A DNA stretch of 64,000 nucleotides. Source: Egicoccus halophilus. Its GTDB lineage: Bacteria; Actinomycetota; Nitriliruptoria; Nitriliruptorales; Nitriliruptoraceae. The stretch's first letter is position 1. Every line of letters begins with the position of its first letter. Below the pieces are notes generated by a model. That model was not told where the DNA came from. It did not search any database and saw nothing but the letters and a program-made list of their open reading frames with translations. Below, one piece after another: positions 53,278 to 61,841 of the stretch. The stretch lies in contig NZ_CP036250.1 in NCBI RefSeq assembly GCF_004300825.1, forward strand, positions 2,660,001-2,724,000, given 5' to 3'. A program made the position numbers and the translations under genes.

Positions 53278-54302
53278 ACGTCCTCGCCGCCGACGTCGGT
53301 CGCACGACCTGCCGCCTCGCCCGCTTCGAGGGCGAGGGCCGCACCGTGTCCACCGAGGTTCCCAGCGGCGCCTCGCTCGCCGACCCCGAGGGCGTGGAGC
53401 GCATCACCGCGGCGTTGGAGGCGGCCGCCGCACGACTGCCGGCGGCACCCCGACCCGACACGGTCGTCGTCGGCACGACCGGCCTGGCCCAGGCCCCCAC
53501 CGCCGCGCAGCGACTCGCCGACGCCCTCGCCCGGCGCCACACGGGTGCCGAGGTGGTGCTCGCCTCGGACGTGCTGACCGCCCACCTCGGCGCGCTGGCC
53601 GGTCACGGCGGGGTGTGCCTGATCGCCGGGACGGGCGCGGTCGCGCTGGCCGTCGACGCCGACACCGACGCGCGCCTCGTGGACGGGCACGGCTACCTGC
53701 TCGGCGACGCCGGCTCCGGGTTCGCGGTCGGCCGCGCCGGCCTGGCGGCCGCGTTGCGCTCCGCCGACGGACGCCCCGGTGGGTCGCAGGTGCTGGCCGT
53801 GGCCGCGACCGAACGCTTCGGCCCGCTGGCGCAGCTGCCCGGGCGCGTGCAGTCCGACCCGGACGCCGTCCGCCTCGTCGCCGGCTTCAGCGTGCCCGTG
53901 GCCGACGCCGCGCGGGCGGGGGACGTCGTCGCGGGCAGGATCTGGGCGGACGCGGTCACCGCGCTCGCCGACACCACCGTCGCCGCCTGTCACGCGCTGG
54001 ACCCGAGCGGGACCCGCACCGTGCCGGTCGGCCTGGCGGGCAGTCTGCTGCGACTCGACGACCTCGTGACCGCGCCGCTGGTGGCGCTCGTCACGGCGGC
54101 GTGCCCCCGGGCACGCCTCGAGCGCGCCCGGGGGGACGCGCTCGACGGGGCCCGGCATCTGGCCGGTCCCCTCCCGGGACTCGATCCGGACCGCCTCCGG
54201 GCGGACGGTCTGCTCCTCCGCTCCCCGCGGAGGGACGTCCCCGCACACGTGGCCGTGGCGGGGACCAGGAGAGGGAACACCAGCTCGAGGAGGCTTGGAT
54301 GA
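53274..54302 (+). CDS. BadF/BadG/BcrA/BcrD-type amino-sugar kinase (N-acetylglucosamine/MurNAc kinase-like)
   Basis: A 342-residue kinase of the ASKHA fold. It has the phosphate-1 loop AADVGRTTCRLARF, VVGTTGLAQ, LIAGTGAVALAV and GDAGSGFAVGRAGL, as in GlcNAc kinase and MurK-type enzymes. In this operon it should phosphorylate imported GlcNAc (or MurNAc) to the 6-phosphate. Start overlaps the regulator stop and its own stop overlaps the next ATG (ATGA). The C-terminal 30 residues are Arg-rich and poorly conserved. Confidence 0.82.
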   Translation: MNVLAADVGRTTCRLARFEGEGRTVSTEVPSGASLADPEGVERITAALEAAAARLPAAPRPDTVVVGTTGLAQAPTAAQRLADALARRHTGAEVVLASDVLTAHLGALAGHGGVCLIAGTGAVALAVDADTDARLVDGHGYLLGDAGSGFAVGRAGLAAALRSADGRPGGSQVLAVAATERFGPLAQLPGRVQSDPDAVRLVAGFSVPVADAARAGDVVAGRIWADAVTALADTTVAACHALDPSGTRTVPVGLAGSLLRLDDLVTAPLVALVTAACPRARLERARGDALDGARHLAGPLPGLDPDRLRADGLLLRSPRRDVPAHVAVAGTRRGNTSSRRLG

Positions 54303-55591
54303 GGACCCGTACCTGGCTGGCCGGCACGGCCGCCATGGCCCTGCTCGTGACCGCCTGCGGCGGTGACGGCGACGGCGACGGCGCCACCGGTGGGGACGAG
54401 ACCGCGGAGGGGGCGGCCGCCGACGGAAGCCCGCAGTCCCTGCGCGTGTGGATCATGGAACCCGGCAACGACGAGGTCGAACGCATCGTGCGCGACGCGG
54501 CGGAGGCGTTCGAGGGCGAGAACGACGGGGTGACCGTCGAGCTCGAATTCGTCCCGTGGGCCAGCGCCCACGACCAGTTCGTCACCGCCATCGGTGGTGG
54601 GCAGGTGCCCGACGTCGCCGAGATGGGAACCACCTGGACCGCCGAGTTCGCCCAGCTCGGGCTCGCACCGGTCGAGACCGACGCCGACGCGGACTACATC
54701 GACAGCCTCGTCGAAGCGGGGACCGTCGAAGGCACCAGCTACGGCTACCCGTGGTACGCCGGCGCCCGTGGCCTGATCTACCGGACCGACGTGTTCGAGG
54801 ACCTCGGGCTCGAGGTGCCCGAGACCTGGGACGAGCTGCTCGAGGTCGGCGGGACCATCGAGGCCGAGACCGACCTGGCGCCGATCCACGTGGCCGGCAA
54901 CTACAACCACATGCTGTTGCCGATGGTGTGGCAGGCCGGCGGCGAGATCGCCACCGAGGAGGGCGAGGGCTGGGACGCCACCCTCGACAGCCCCGAGGGC
55001 CGCGAGGCGTTCGGGTTCTACGCCGACCTGTGGGAACGCGGCTGGACGCCTGAGGGCGGTGTCAGCTGGAACTCCGTCGACGTACGCACCGCCTTCGCAA
55101 ACGAGGAGTCGGCCATGATGGTCGGCGGCGGCTGGGACCTGTCGGGCATCCTCGGCGACAACCCGGACCTCGAGGGCCGCGTCGGCACGGCGCTGCTGCC
55201 CGAGGGCCCCGGCGGCTCGCGTGACACCTTCGCCGGCGGCAGCCACCTGGTCGTCTTCGAGGAGGCGGAGAACCAGCAGCTCGCGGTCGAGTTCATCGAG
55301 TTCATGTTGCAGGACGAGCAGGTCTCGACCTTCGCCGAGGCGGTCGGGTTCCTGCCCGGCACGGAGTCGGGTGTGGCGGCGTCGGAGGCGGCGCAGGACC
55401 CGCTCTACGAGGCCTTCACCACCCAGCTGGTCGAGCACTCGCGCAGCTACCCCGCCAGCCCGAACTGGGGCACGGTCGAGGGGGACGCGATCTTCGTCAA
55501 CGCCATGCAGCAGGTCATGACCGGTGACCTGACCGTCGACGAGGCCGTCGAGCAGGCCGACCAGCAGCTCGACGACACGCTCAACCGCTGA
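54299..55591 (+). CDS. Sugar ABC transporter substrate-binding lipoprotein
   Basis: Extracytoplasmic receptor of the CUT1 (MalE/UgpB) type, 430 residues. The lipoprotein signal MRTRTWLAGTAAMALLVTAC has its Cys at residue 20, followed by a Gly/Asp/Glu/Ala-rich linker. Mature blocks are LRVWIMEPGNDEVERIVRDAAEAF, GTTWTAEFAQLGLAPV and YGYPWYAGARGLIYRTDVFEDLGLEVPETWDELL. ATG at 54299 follows GAGGAGG. The operon context suggests GlcNAc, chitobiose or a muropeptide sugar as ligand. No ATPase gene is in the cluster, so a shared MsiK-type ATPase is probably used. Confidence 0.93.
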   Translation: MRTRTWLAGTAAMALLVTACGGDGDGDGATGGDETAEGAAADGSPQSLRVWIMEPGNDEVERIVRDAAEAFEGENDGVTVELEFVPWASAHDQFVTAIGGGQVPDVAEMGTTWTAEFAQLGLAPVETDADADYIDSLVEAGTVEGTSYGYPWYAGARGLIYRTDVFEDLGLEVPETWDELLEVGGTIEAETDLAPIHVAGNYNHMLLPMVWQAGGEIATEEGEGWDATLDSPEGREAFGFYADLWERGWTPEGGVSWNSVDVRTAFANEESAMMVGGGWDLSGILGDNPDLEGRVGTALLPEGPGGSRDTFAGGSHLVVFEEAENQQLAVEFIEFMLQDEQVSTFAEAVGFLPGTESGVAASEAAQDPLYEAFTTQLVEHSRSYPASPNWGTVEGDAIFVNAMQQVMTGDLTVDEAVEQADQQLDDTLNR

Positions 55592-56634
55592 TGTCCACCT
55601 CGCCGGACACCGTCGGGCAGCGTCGCGGCGACTCCGCCGCGGCGCCGTCCGGCGCGGCGCGCACCGGGTCCGGTGGCGGCGCGCTCACCGGGCCGCCGAC
55701 GCGTCGTCGGCGGCCCCGTGGCCCGCGGCTGGCCCGCCTGCAGCGGACCTTCGACCGCAGGCTGCTCCCGCCGCTGCTGCTGGCACCGGCCCTGCTGATC
55801 ATCTTCGGGCTGGTCGGCTACCCGGTGCTGCGCACCTTCTGGCTGTCGTTCCACGACGCCGGGCTGGCCGCGATGGTCAGCGGCGAGATGGCGTTCGTCG
55901 GGATCGACAACTACGTCACCATCGTGACCGACGCCCACTACCGCCGGGTGTTCCTGGTCACGGCCGTGTTCGGTCTCGCCTGCGTGATCGGCACGATGGT
56001 GCTCGGTGTCGGCGTCGCGCTGCTGCTCAACCGCCCGTTCCGCGGGCGCATCCTGCTCGGCGTGCTGGTCCTGCTGCCCTGGGCGATGCCGCGGGTGGCG
56101 GCCGCCACGATCTGGCAGTGGATGTTCCACGACCAGTACGGGGTGGTGAACTGGCTGCTGACGACGCTCGGGATGACGCAGTTCGAGGGCTTCGCCTGGT
56201 TCATCTCGCCCCTGCGCGCCTTCGTCGCCATCGGCGTGGTCGTCGTGTGGCAGTCGTTCCCGTTCGTGGCGCTGTCGATCCTCGCCGCGCTGCAGTCGAT
56301 CCCGACCGACGTGGTCGAGGCCGCGCGACTCGACGGCGCGACCGCGACCCAACGCCTGCGCCACATCACCCTGCCGATGATCAAGCCCGTGCTGGTGGTC
56401 ATGGTCATCATCTCGACGATCTGGAACTTCAAGGTCTTCGACCAGGTCTTCATCATGACCGAGGGTGGTCCGGCCCGGTCCACCGAGGTGCTGTCGATCG
56501 CGACCTGGCGGGAGGCGTTCACGCGCCTGGACTTCGGGCTCGCGTCGGCGTTGGCGATCGCGATGTTCCTGATCCTGACCCTCGTGACCGTCGTCTACGT
56601 CCGCGCGATCCGCGACGACGAGGAGCTGCGCTGA
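55591..56634 (+). CDS. Sugar ABC transporter permease 1 (CUT1, MalF-like)
   Basis: A 347-residue membrane subunit with six helices after a basic Arg/Pro-rich N-terminal segment (about 1-55). The EAA loop is VVEAARLDGATATQRLRHITLPMIKPV. Start and preceding stop overlap (TGATG). It pairs with the second permease. Confidence 0.94.
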   Translation: MSTSPDTVGQRRGDSAAAPSGAARTGSGGGALTGPPTRRRRPRGPRLARLQRTFDRRLLPPLLLAPALLIIFGLVGYPVLRTFWLSFHDAGLAAMVSGEMAFVGIDNYVTIVTDAHYRRVFLVTAVFGLACVIGTMVLGVGVALLLNRPFRGRILLGVLVLLPWAMPRVAAATIWQWMFHDQYGVVNWLLTTLGMTQFEGFAWFISPLRAFVAIGVVVVWQSFPFVALSILAALQSIPTDVVEAARLDGATATQRLRHITLPMIKPVLVVMVIISTIWNFKVFDQVFIMTEGGPARSTEVLSIATWREAFTRLDFGLASALAIAMFLILTLVTVVYVRAIRDDEELR

Positions 56635-57521
56635 TGACCGCCACGTCGAGCGCGACACCCGCCACCCGGCAGCCCGTGAACCTGCGTCGCTCGCGCGCCA
56701 GGCGCCGCGCGGGACGGTTCGGGACCTACCTCGTCGCCGTGCTGATCGGACTGTTCAGCGTCTTCCCGCTGTTCTGGATGCTGCTGACCTCCGTCAAGCC
56801 GCGGACGGAGATCGTCACGCGGGACCCGGTGTTCTGGCCCAGCTCGTTCGCGTGGGATCGCTACGGCGACGTGCTCGCGCGGGGCTTCACGACCTACCTC
56901 GCCAACTCGCTGTTCATCGCCGTCACGGTGACCCTCATCGGGGTGCTGGTGGCAGCGCTGGCCGGCTACGCGCTGGCGCGCTTCGACCTGCCGCTCAAGC
57001 GCTACCTGTTGCTGGTGGTGCTGGCCACCCAGATGTTCCCGGTCGTCGTGCTGCTCATCCCCTTCTTCGCCGTGATGCGCCGACTCGACCTGCTCGACAG
57101 CTACACCGGCCTGATCGTCACCTACATGAGCTTCTCGATCCCGCTCGCGATCTGGATCCTGCGCGGCTTCTTCCGCGGCATCCCCGACGAGCTCGAGGAC
57201 GCGGCGCTCGTCGACGGCTGCACCCGCTTCGGCGCGATGTGGCGCATCGTGCTCCCGCTCGCCGGACCGGGCATCGCCGCGTGCGCGATCTACGTGTTCA
57301 TCGCGGCGTGGAACGAGTTCCTGTTCGCGCTGACCTTCACCAGCTCCGACGCGATGCGCACGCTGCCGGTCGCGCTGCAGGCCTTCATCGGCCGCGACGC
57401 CACCGACCACGGCGCCATCATGGCGGCCAGCACGCTGTTCACGCTGCCGGTCGTCGTCTTCTTCCTGTTCGTCCACCGGCGGCTCACCGAGGGCATGGCC
57501 AACGGCGCCATCAAGGGCTGA
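56634..57521 (+). CDS. Sugar ABC transporter permease 2 (CUT1, MalG-like)
   Basis: A 295-residue six-helix permease. The EAA motif is ELEDAALVDGCTRFGAMWRIVLPLAGPGIAA, and the C-terminal RRLTEGMANGAIKG is typical of MalG-type subunits. Start overlaps the first permease stop (TGATG). It is followed after 74 bases by the TIM-barrel gene. Confidence 0.95.
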   Translation: MTATSSATPATRQPVNLRRSRARRRAGRFGTYLVAVLIGLFSVFPLFWMLLTSVKPRTEIVTRDPVFWPSSFAWDRYGDVLARGFTTYLANSLFIAVTVTLIGVLVAALAGYALARFDLPLKRYLLLVVLATQMFPVVVLLIPFFAVMRRLDLLDSYTGLIVTYMSFSIPLAIWILRGFFRGIPDELEDAALVDGCTRFGAMWRIVLPLAGPGIAACAIYVFIAAWNEFLFALTFTSSDAMRTLPVALQAFIGRDATDHGAIMAASTLFTLPVVVFFLFVHRRLTEGMANGAIKG

Positions 57522-57595
57522 GGTCCGGCGCCGCCGCCCACCATCCACCGCGAACGGACGGACCTCCGCCGCCCGCGCTCGAGAAAGGCAGTCCC

Positions 57596-58600
57596 ATCGC
57601 CATCGGGGTCTCGTACTTCGGCAACCGCATCCTGCGCCACGTCCGCGCCGACATGGAGGACCTCGTCGCGCGCGGCTTCACCGGGGTGCTGCACACCTTC
57701 AGCGAGAACGACTACAACTGGTACCGCCGCCAGATGGAGCGCATCGTGGCGGTCTCGCACGAGCTCGGCCTCGAGGTCCAGGTCGGCCCGTGGGGGCTCG
57801 CCCACGCCTTCGGCGGGGAGGCCGAGTCGCTGTTCATGACCCAGCACCCCCACCTCGGCCAGCAGTTCGCCGACGGTCGACGCATCGGTGCCGGCTGCCC
57901 GAGCCAGCCCGAGTTCCGCGCGTTCGTCAAGCAGTGGGCCCAGGCCGCGGTCGACCTCGGCGCCGACCGGGTGTTCTGGGACGAGCCGCACTGGGCCCAC
58001 CCGGTGCGCTTCCACCCGCAGCCCGACTCCGCCGACGCCTGGACGTGTGTCTGCGAGGCGTGCACGACCGCGTTCCGCGACCGCTTCGGCGCCGAGATGC
58101 CGCACGAGCTGACCGAGGAGGTCCGGTCCTTCCGTGAGGACGTGCTGACCGACTTCGTACGCGAGCTGGTCGCCCACGTCGACGCGATCGGCGGCCGCTC
58201 GACGGTGTGCCTGCTGCCCTCGGTCGACGGGCTGCACGCGGTGGACAGCTGGGAGCCGGTCGCGAGCGCCCCCGGGCTCGACACGCTCGCGACCGACCCG
58301 TACTGGAGCTTCTTCGGCCTGGACGTGCAGGAGTTCGTCGGTGGCCAGGCGCGCCGCACGGCCGAGCTGGCGCAGGCGCACCAGCTCACCCCGCAGATCT
58401 GGATCCAGGGCTTCAAGCTCGGACCCGACGACGAGGCCGACATCCACGCGGCCGTGCAGGCCGCCCGCGACGCCGGCGTCGAGGACCTGTGGACCTGGGG
58501 TTACGAGGCCTGCGGCCACATGACCCACCTCGACACGCGTGAACCCGAGCGGGTGTGGGAGATCCTGACCGAGGCGCTCACGGGAGGCGGTCGTGGCTGA
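57596..58600 (+). CDS. Putative glycoside hydrolase-like TIM-barrel protein with unusual start
   Basis: A protein of about 334 residues I cannot assign to a named family. Eight beta-strands of a TIM barrel are readable: GVSYFGNR, GVLHTFSEND, EVQVGPWGL, RVFWDEPHW, STVCLLPS, TLATDPYWSFF, QIWIQGFKL and DLWTWGYEA. The FWDEPHW block and the CVCEACTTAF motif (CxCxxC) resemble unclassified glycoside-hydrolase-like families. It lacks a signal peptide, so it is probably cytoplasmic and acts on imported disaccharide. No ATG, GTG or TTG precedes the first strand in frame; ATC at 57596 lies 7 bases after GAGAAAGG and is my best start. The next ATG (57653 region) would delete the first strand. Confidence 0.75.
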   Translation: MAIGVSYFGNRILRHVRADMEDLVARGFTGVLHTFSENDYNWYRRQMERIVAVSHELGLEVQVGPWGLAHAFGGEAESLFMTQHPHLGQQFADGRRIGAGCPSQPEFRAFVKQWAQAAVDLGADRVFWDEPHWAHPVRFHPQPDSADAWTCVCEACTTAFRDRFGAEMPHELTEEVRSFREDVLTDFVRELVAHVDAIGGRSTVCLLPSVDGLHAVDSWEPVASAPGLDTLATDPYWSFFGLDVQEFVGGQARRTAELAQAHQLTPQIWIQGFKLGPDDEADIHAAVQAARDAGVEDLWTWGYEACGHMTHLDTREPERVWEILTEALTGGGRG

Positions 58601-59498
58601 CCGCCTCACCCTCGACCACCTCGCCACCGAGGGGCGGCTGCCCGCCGCTCGCGACCTCGACCTGCGGACCACGGCCGAGCAGGTGGCGTTGTTCGCCGCC
58701 CAGGACGCACGCGCCGTCGCCGCCGTGGCGGCCGCCGGGAACGCGATCGCCGCCGCGGTCGACCTCGCGGTGGCGCGCATGCGCCGTGGCGGACGGCTCG
58801 TCTACGTCGGTGCGGGCACCCCCGGGCGGCTCGCGGTCACCGATGCCGCCGAGTGCCGGCCGACGTTCGGCCTGCCCGACGGGCGTGTCGTCGCGGTGAT
58901 GGCCGGCGGCGACGACGCGATGTCGCGCGCGGCCGAGCGTGGCGAGGACGACGCCGAGGCCGCTCGGCGTGACCTCGGCGCCGTCGCGCCGGGACCGGAC
59001 GACGTCGTGGTGGGCATCTCCGCGTCCGGGCGCACGCCGTACGTGCTCGCCGCCCTCGCCGCTGCCCGGGCGGCCGGGGCCGCCACCGTCGCGGTCGTGA
59101 ACAACCCCGGCTCGGTGATCGCGGAGGCGGCCGACGTGGCGGTCGTCGCCGATACCGGTCCGGAGATCGTGGCCGGCTCGACCCGACTCAAGGCCGGCAC
59201 GGCCCAGAAGCTGGTCCTCAACACGCTCTCGACGCTCACCATGGTCCAGCTCGGGCGCACGTACGGTGACCTGATGGTCGACGTGCAGGCCACCAACGCC
59301 AAGCTGGTGGCACGTGCCCGCGGCATCGTCGTCGCCGCGACCGGCGTCGACGACGACACCGCCGAGTCCGCGCTCGTTGCCGCCGACGGGCGGGCCAAGG
59401 TCGCCATCGTGGCCCTGCTCGCCGGGGTGGACGCCGACGAGGCCGCCCGCCGGCTCGCCGCGGCCGACGGGCACGTGCGCGCCGCCGCGGGGTCGTGA
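58593..59498 (+). CDS. murQ: N-acetylmuramic acid 6-phosphate etherase
   Basis: Cleaves the lactyl ether of MurNAc-6-P to give GlcNAc-6-P and D-lactate. The 301-residue SIS-fold protein has RGGRLVYVGAGTPGRLAV, the catalytic Glu block DAAECRPTFG, GEDDAEAA with the second acidic residue, GISASGRTPYVL, and KAGTAQKLVLNTLSTLTMVQLG. The usual GTSGR loop reads GTPGR, a substitution worth noting. GTG at 58593 overlaps the preceding gene end. It links the kinase products to NagA. Confidence 0.93.
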   Translation: MADRLTLDHLATEGRLPAARDLDLRTTAEQVALFAAQDARAVAAVAAAGNAIAAAVDLAVARMRRGGRLVYVGAGTPGRLAVTDAAECRPTFGLPDGRVVAVMAGGDDAMSRAAERGEDDAEAARRDLGAVAPGPDDVVVGISASGRTPYVLAALAAARAAGAATVAVVNNPGSVIAEAADVAVVADTGPEIVAGSTRLKAGTAQKLVLNTLSTLTMVQLGRTYGDLMVDVQATNAKLVARARGIVVAATGVDDDTAESALVAADGRAKVAIVALLAGVDADEAARRLAAADGHVRAAAGS

Positions 59499-60709
59499 TG
59501 CGGGTCGTGGGGATGATGTCGGGCACGTCGGTCGATGGCGTGGACGTCGCCGTGGTGGACGTCGACGCGGTCGACGGCGGCGAGCGCCTGGTGCTGCGAC
59601 GCGTGGCCGAGGCGACCGTGCCGTTCGACCCGGCCCTGCGACAGCGGGTGCTCGACGTCCTTCCGGGGAGCACGGCGGCACACCGCCCGGACGTCGGTGA
59701 GCTGTGCCGGCTCGATGCCGACCTCGGCCGCGCGTTGGCTGCCGCGGCCCGCCAGGCGGTGACCGAGTTGGCCGACGGCGCCGCCGACCTGCTCGTCAGT
59801 CACGGACAGAGCGTCCACCACGAGGTGGTCGACGGCCGGGTGCTCGCCACCCTGCAACTCGGCCAGCCGGCGGAGATCGCCGAGGCGACCGGACTGCCGG
59901 TCGTCAGCGACCTGCGCACCCGCGACGTCGCAGCCGGTGGTCAGGGGGCGCCGCTGGTGAGCCTGCTCGACCAGCTCGTGCTGGCCGACACCACGGCGCC
60001 GGTCGCCGCCCTGAACCTCGGTGGCATCGCCAACCTGACGGTGGTCGCACCGGACCGTCCGACCGTCGCGTTCGACGCCGGTCCCGCCAACGCCCTGCTC
60101 GACGCCGCGGTACGGACCGCGACCGACGGCCGCGAGCACCACGACCCGGGTGGCCGACGCACCGCCGTGGGCCGGGTCGACGAGGCGCTGCTCGCGGTGC
60201 TGCTCGACGACCCGTTCCTGGCCGCGCCGGCCCCGAAGTCGACCGGCAAGGAGCGCTACCACGCCGGCTACCTCGACCGGGCCCTGGCGGCCGCGCCCGT
60301 CGACCGGCTCGAGGACCGCCTGGCCACCCTGGCGGAAGCCGTGGCCGTGGCGGTGGCCGACCACGCCGCCCGCCACGCCGTCCGGCGCGTCGTCGGCAGC
60401 GGCGGCGGGGTCCACAACGCCGGGCTGGTCGCCGCGCTCCGACGCCGCCTGGCCGCCATGGGTGCCACCTGGGACACCTCCGACACGCTCGGCCTGCCGG
60501 TCGACGGCAAGGAGGCGATCGCCTTCGCGCTGCTGGGCTGGCTCAGCTGGCACGGACTGCCGGGCACGGTCGCGTCCTGCACCGGTGCCGCGGGCCCGCG
60601 GGTCCTGGGTTCACTCACCCCCGGCGCCGATCCGCTGCGGCTGCCGGCGTCACCGGCGGCCGCCCCCCGCTCCGCCACGGTCCTCGGGCCCGTGGCGTCC
60701 CCGAAGTGA
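59498..60709 (+). CDS. anmK: 1,6-anhydro-N-acetylmuramic acid kinase
   Basis: Phosphorylates anhydroMurNAc released by lytic transglycosylases, giving MurNAc-6-P for MurQ. The 403-residue protein has the phosphate loop GMMSGTSVDGVDVAVVDVD, LLVSHGQSVHH, VSDLRTRDVAAGGQGAPLVSLLDQLV with the catalytic Asp, NLGGIANLTV, FDAGPANALLDA and GSGGGVHN. ATG at 59498 overlaps the murQ stop (TGATG); a GTG one codon earlier is possible. AnmK is unusual in actinobacterial sugar operons. Confidence 0.95.
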   Translation: MRVVGMMSGTSVDGVDVAVVDVDAVDGGERLVLRRVAEATVPFDPALRQRVLDVLPGSTAAHRPDVGELCRLDADLGRALAAAARQAVTELADGAADLLVSHGQSVHHEVVDGRVLATLQLGQPAEIAEATGLPVVSDLRTRDVAAGGQGAPLVSLLDQLVLADTTAPVAALNLGGIANLTVVAPDRPTVAFDAGPANALLDAAVRTATDGREHHDPGGRRTAVGRVDEALLAVLLDDPFLAAPAPKSTGKERYHAGYLDRALAAAPVDRLEDRLATLAEAVAVAVADHAARHAVRRVVGSGGGVHNAGLVAALRRRLAAMGATWDTSDTLGLPVDGKEAIAFALLGWLSWHGLPGTVASCTGAAGPRVLGSLTPGADPLRLPASPAAAPRSATVLGPVASPK

Positions 60710-60728
60710 AGACCCGGAGGTCCCAGCC

Positions 60729-61841
60729 ATGCGACTCGGTGTGGACGCGGTCGTCGACGGTGGTGTCCGTCGGCCCGGTGACGTCGAGGTGGTCGACGAC
60801 CGGGTGGTCGCGGTCGGTCTGTCACCGGCCGGCACGGGCCTGATCGCCGCGCGCGGTTACGTCGACCTCCAGGTCAACGGCTTCGCCGGCGTCGACCTGC
60901 TCGCCGCCGATGAGGACGCGGTGCGCGCCGCGGCGCGGGCGCAGGCCGCCACCGGGGTGCAGGCCTGGCAGCCCACGCTCATCACCGCCGACGAGACCGA
61001 CACGCGCCGGGCGCTGCGGACCCTGACCGCGGTGGCCGCCGAGGGCGGCACCGCCGGCCGTGGCGGTGGCATCCTCGGGGTCCACCTCGAGGGACCCTTC
61101 CTGTCCTCCGAGAAGCTCGGCACCCACCCGGCCGAACACCGGCGGGACCCGGATCCCGCCCGGCTCGACCGCCTGCTCGCGGCCGGACCGGTGACCTACG
61201 TGACGCTGGCCCCGGAGCTGCCCGGCGCGCTGGACCTGGTCCGGATGCTGGTGGCACGCGGCATCGTCGTCTCGCTCGGCCACAGCGCCGCCGACGCCGC
61301 CGCCGCCCATGCGGGCTTCGACGCCGGCGCCCGGACGGTGACGCACCTGTTCAACGCGATGACGCCGTTCACCCCGCGGCGCCCCGGCCTGGCCGGGGCC
61401 GCACTCTCGCGCGACGACGTCGTCGTGCAGGTGATCGTCGACGGTCATCATCTCGCCCCCGAGACCGTGCGGCTCGCGTTCCTGGCGGCACGTGGCCGGG
61501 TCGCGCTGGTGACCGACGCGATCGCCGCCGCCGGCCGCGGTGACGGGACCTACCGCCTCGGCGACGTCGAGGTGACCGTCGCCGACGACGCCGTCCGTCG
61601 CGCCGACGGCACGCTGGCCGGCAGCGCGCTGACCATGCCGGAGGCCGTCGCCAACACGGTCGCGCTCGGCGTCCCGCTGCCCGAGGCGGTCGCGGCCGCC
61701 ACCGTCGTCCCGGCCACGCTGGTCGGGCGTCCCGAGTTGGCGGCGCTGCGGCCGGGCGCACCGGCCGATCTCGTGGTGCTCGACGACGCCGGTCGCCTGC
61801 ACCGCACGCTGGCTGCCGGGCAGGAACCGAGCGCCGCATGA
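60729..61841 (+). CDS. nagA: N-acetylglucosamine-6-phosphate deacetylase
   Basis: Removes acetate from GlcNAc-6-P. The 370-residue amidohydrolase has the early GYVDLQVNGFAGVD, GVHLEGPFLSSEKLGTHP with the metal Glu, VSLGHSAADAAAAHAGFDAGARTVTHLFNAM (metal His residues), and the catalytic Asp in VALVTDAIAAAG. ATG at 60729 follows CGGAGG. Its stop overlaps the start of the SIS gene (ATGA). Confidence 0.95.
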   Translation: MRLGVDAVVDGGVRRPGDVEVVDDRVVAVGLSPAGTGLIAARGYVDLQVNGFAGVDLLAADEDAVRAAARAQAATGVQAWQPTLITADETDTRRALRTLTAVAAEGGTAGRGGGILGVHLEGPFLSSEKLGTHPAEHRRDPDPARLDRLLAAGPVTYVTLAPELPGALDLVRMLVARGIVVSLGHSAADAAAAHAGFDAGARTVTHLFNAMTPFTPRRPGLAGAALSRDDVVVQVIVDGHHLAPETVRLAFLAARGRVALVTDAIAAAGRGDGTYRLGDVEVTVADDAVRRADGTLAGSALTMPEAVANTVALGVPLPEAVAAATVVPATLVGRPELAALRPGAPADLVVLDDAGRLHRTLAAGQEPSAA

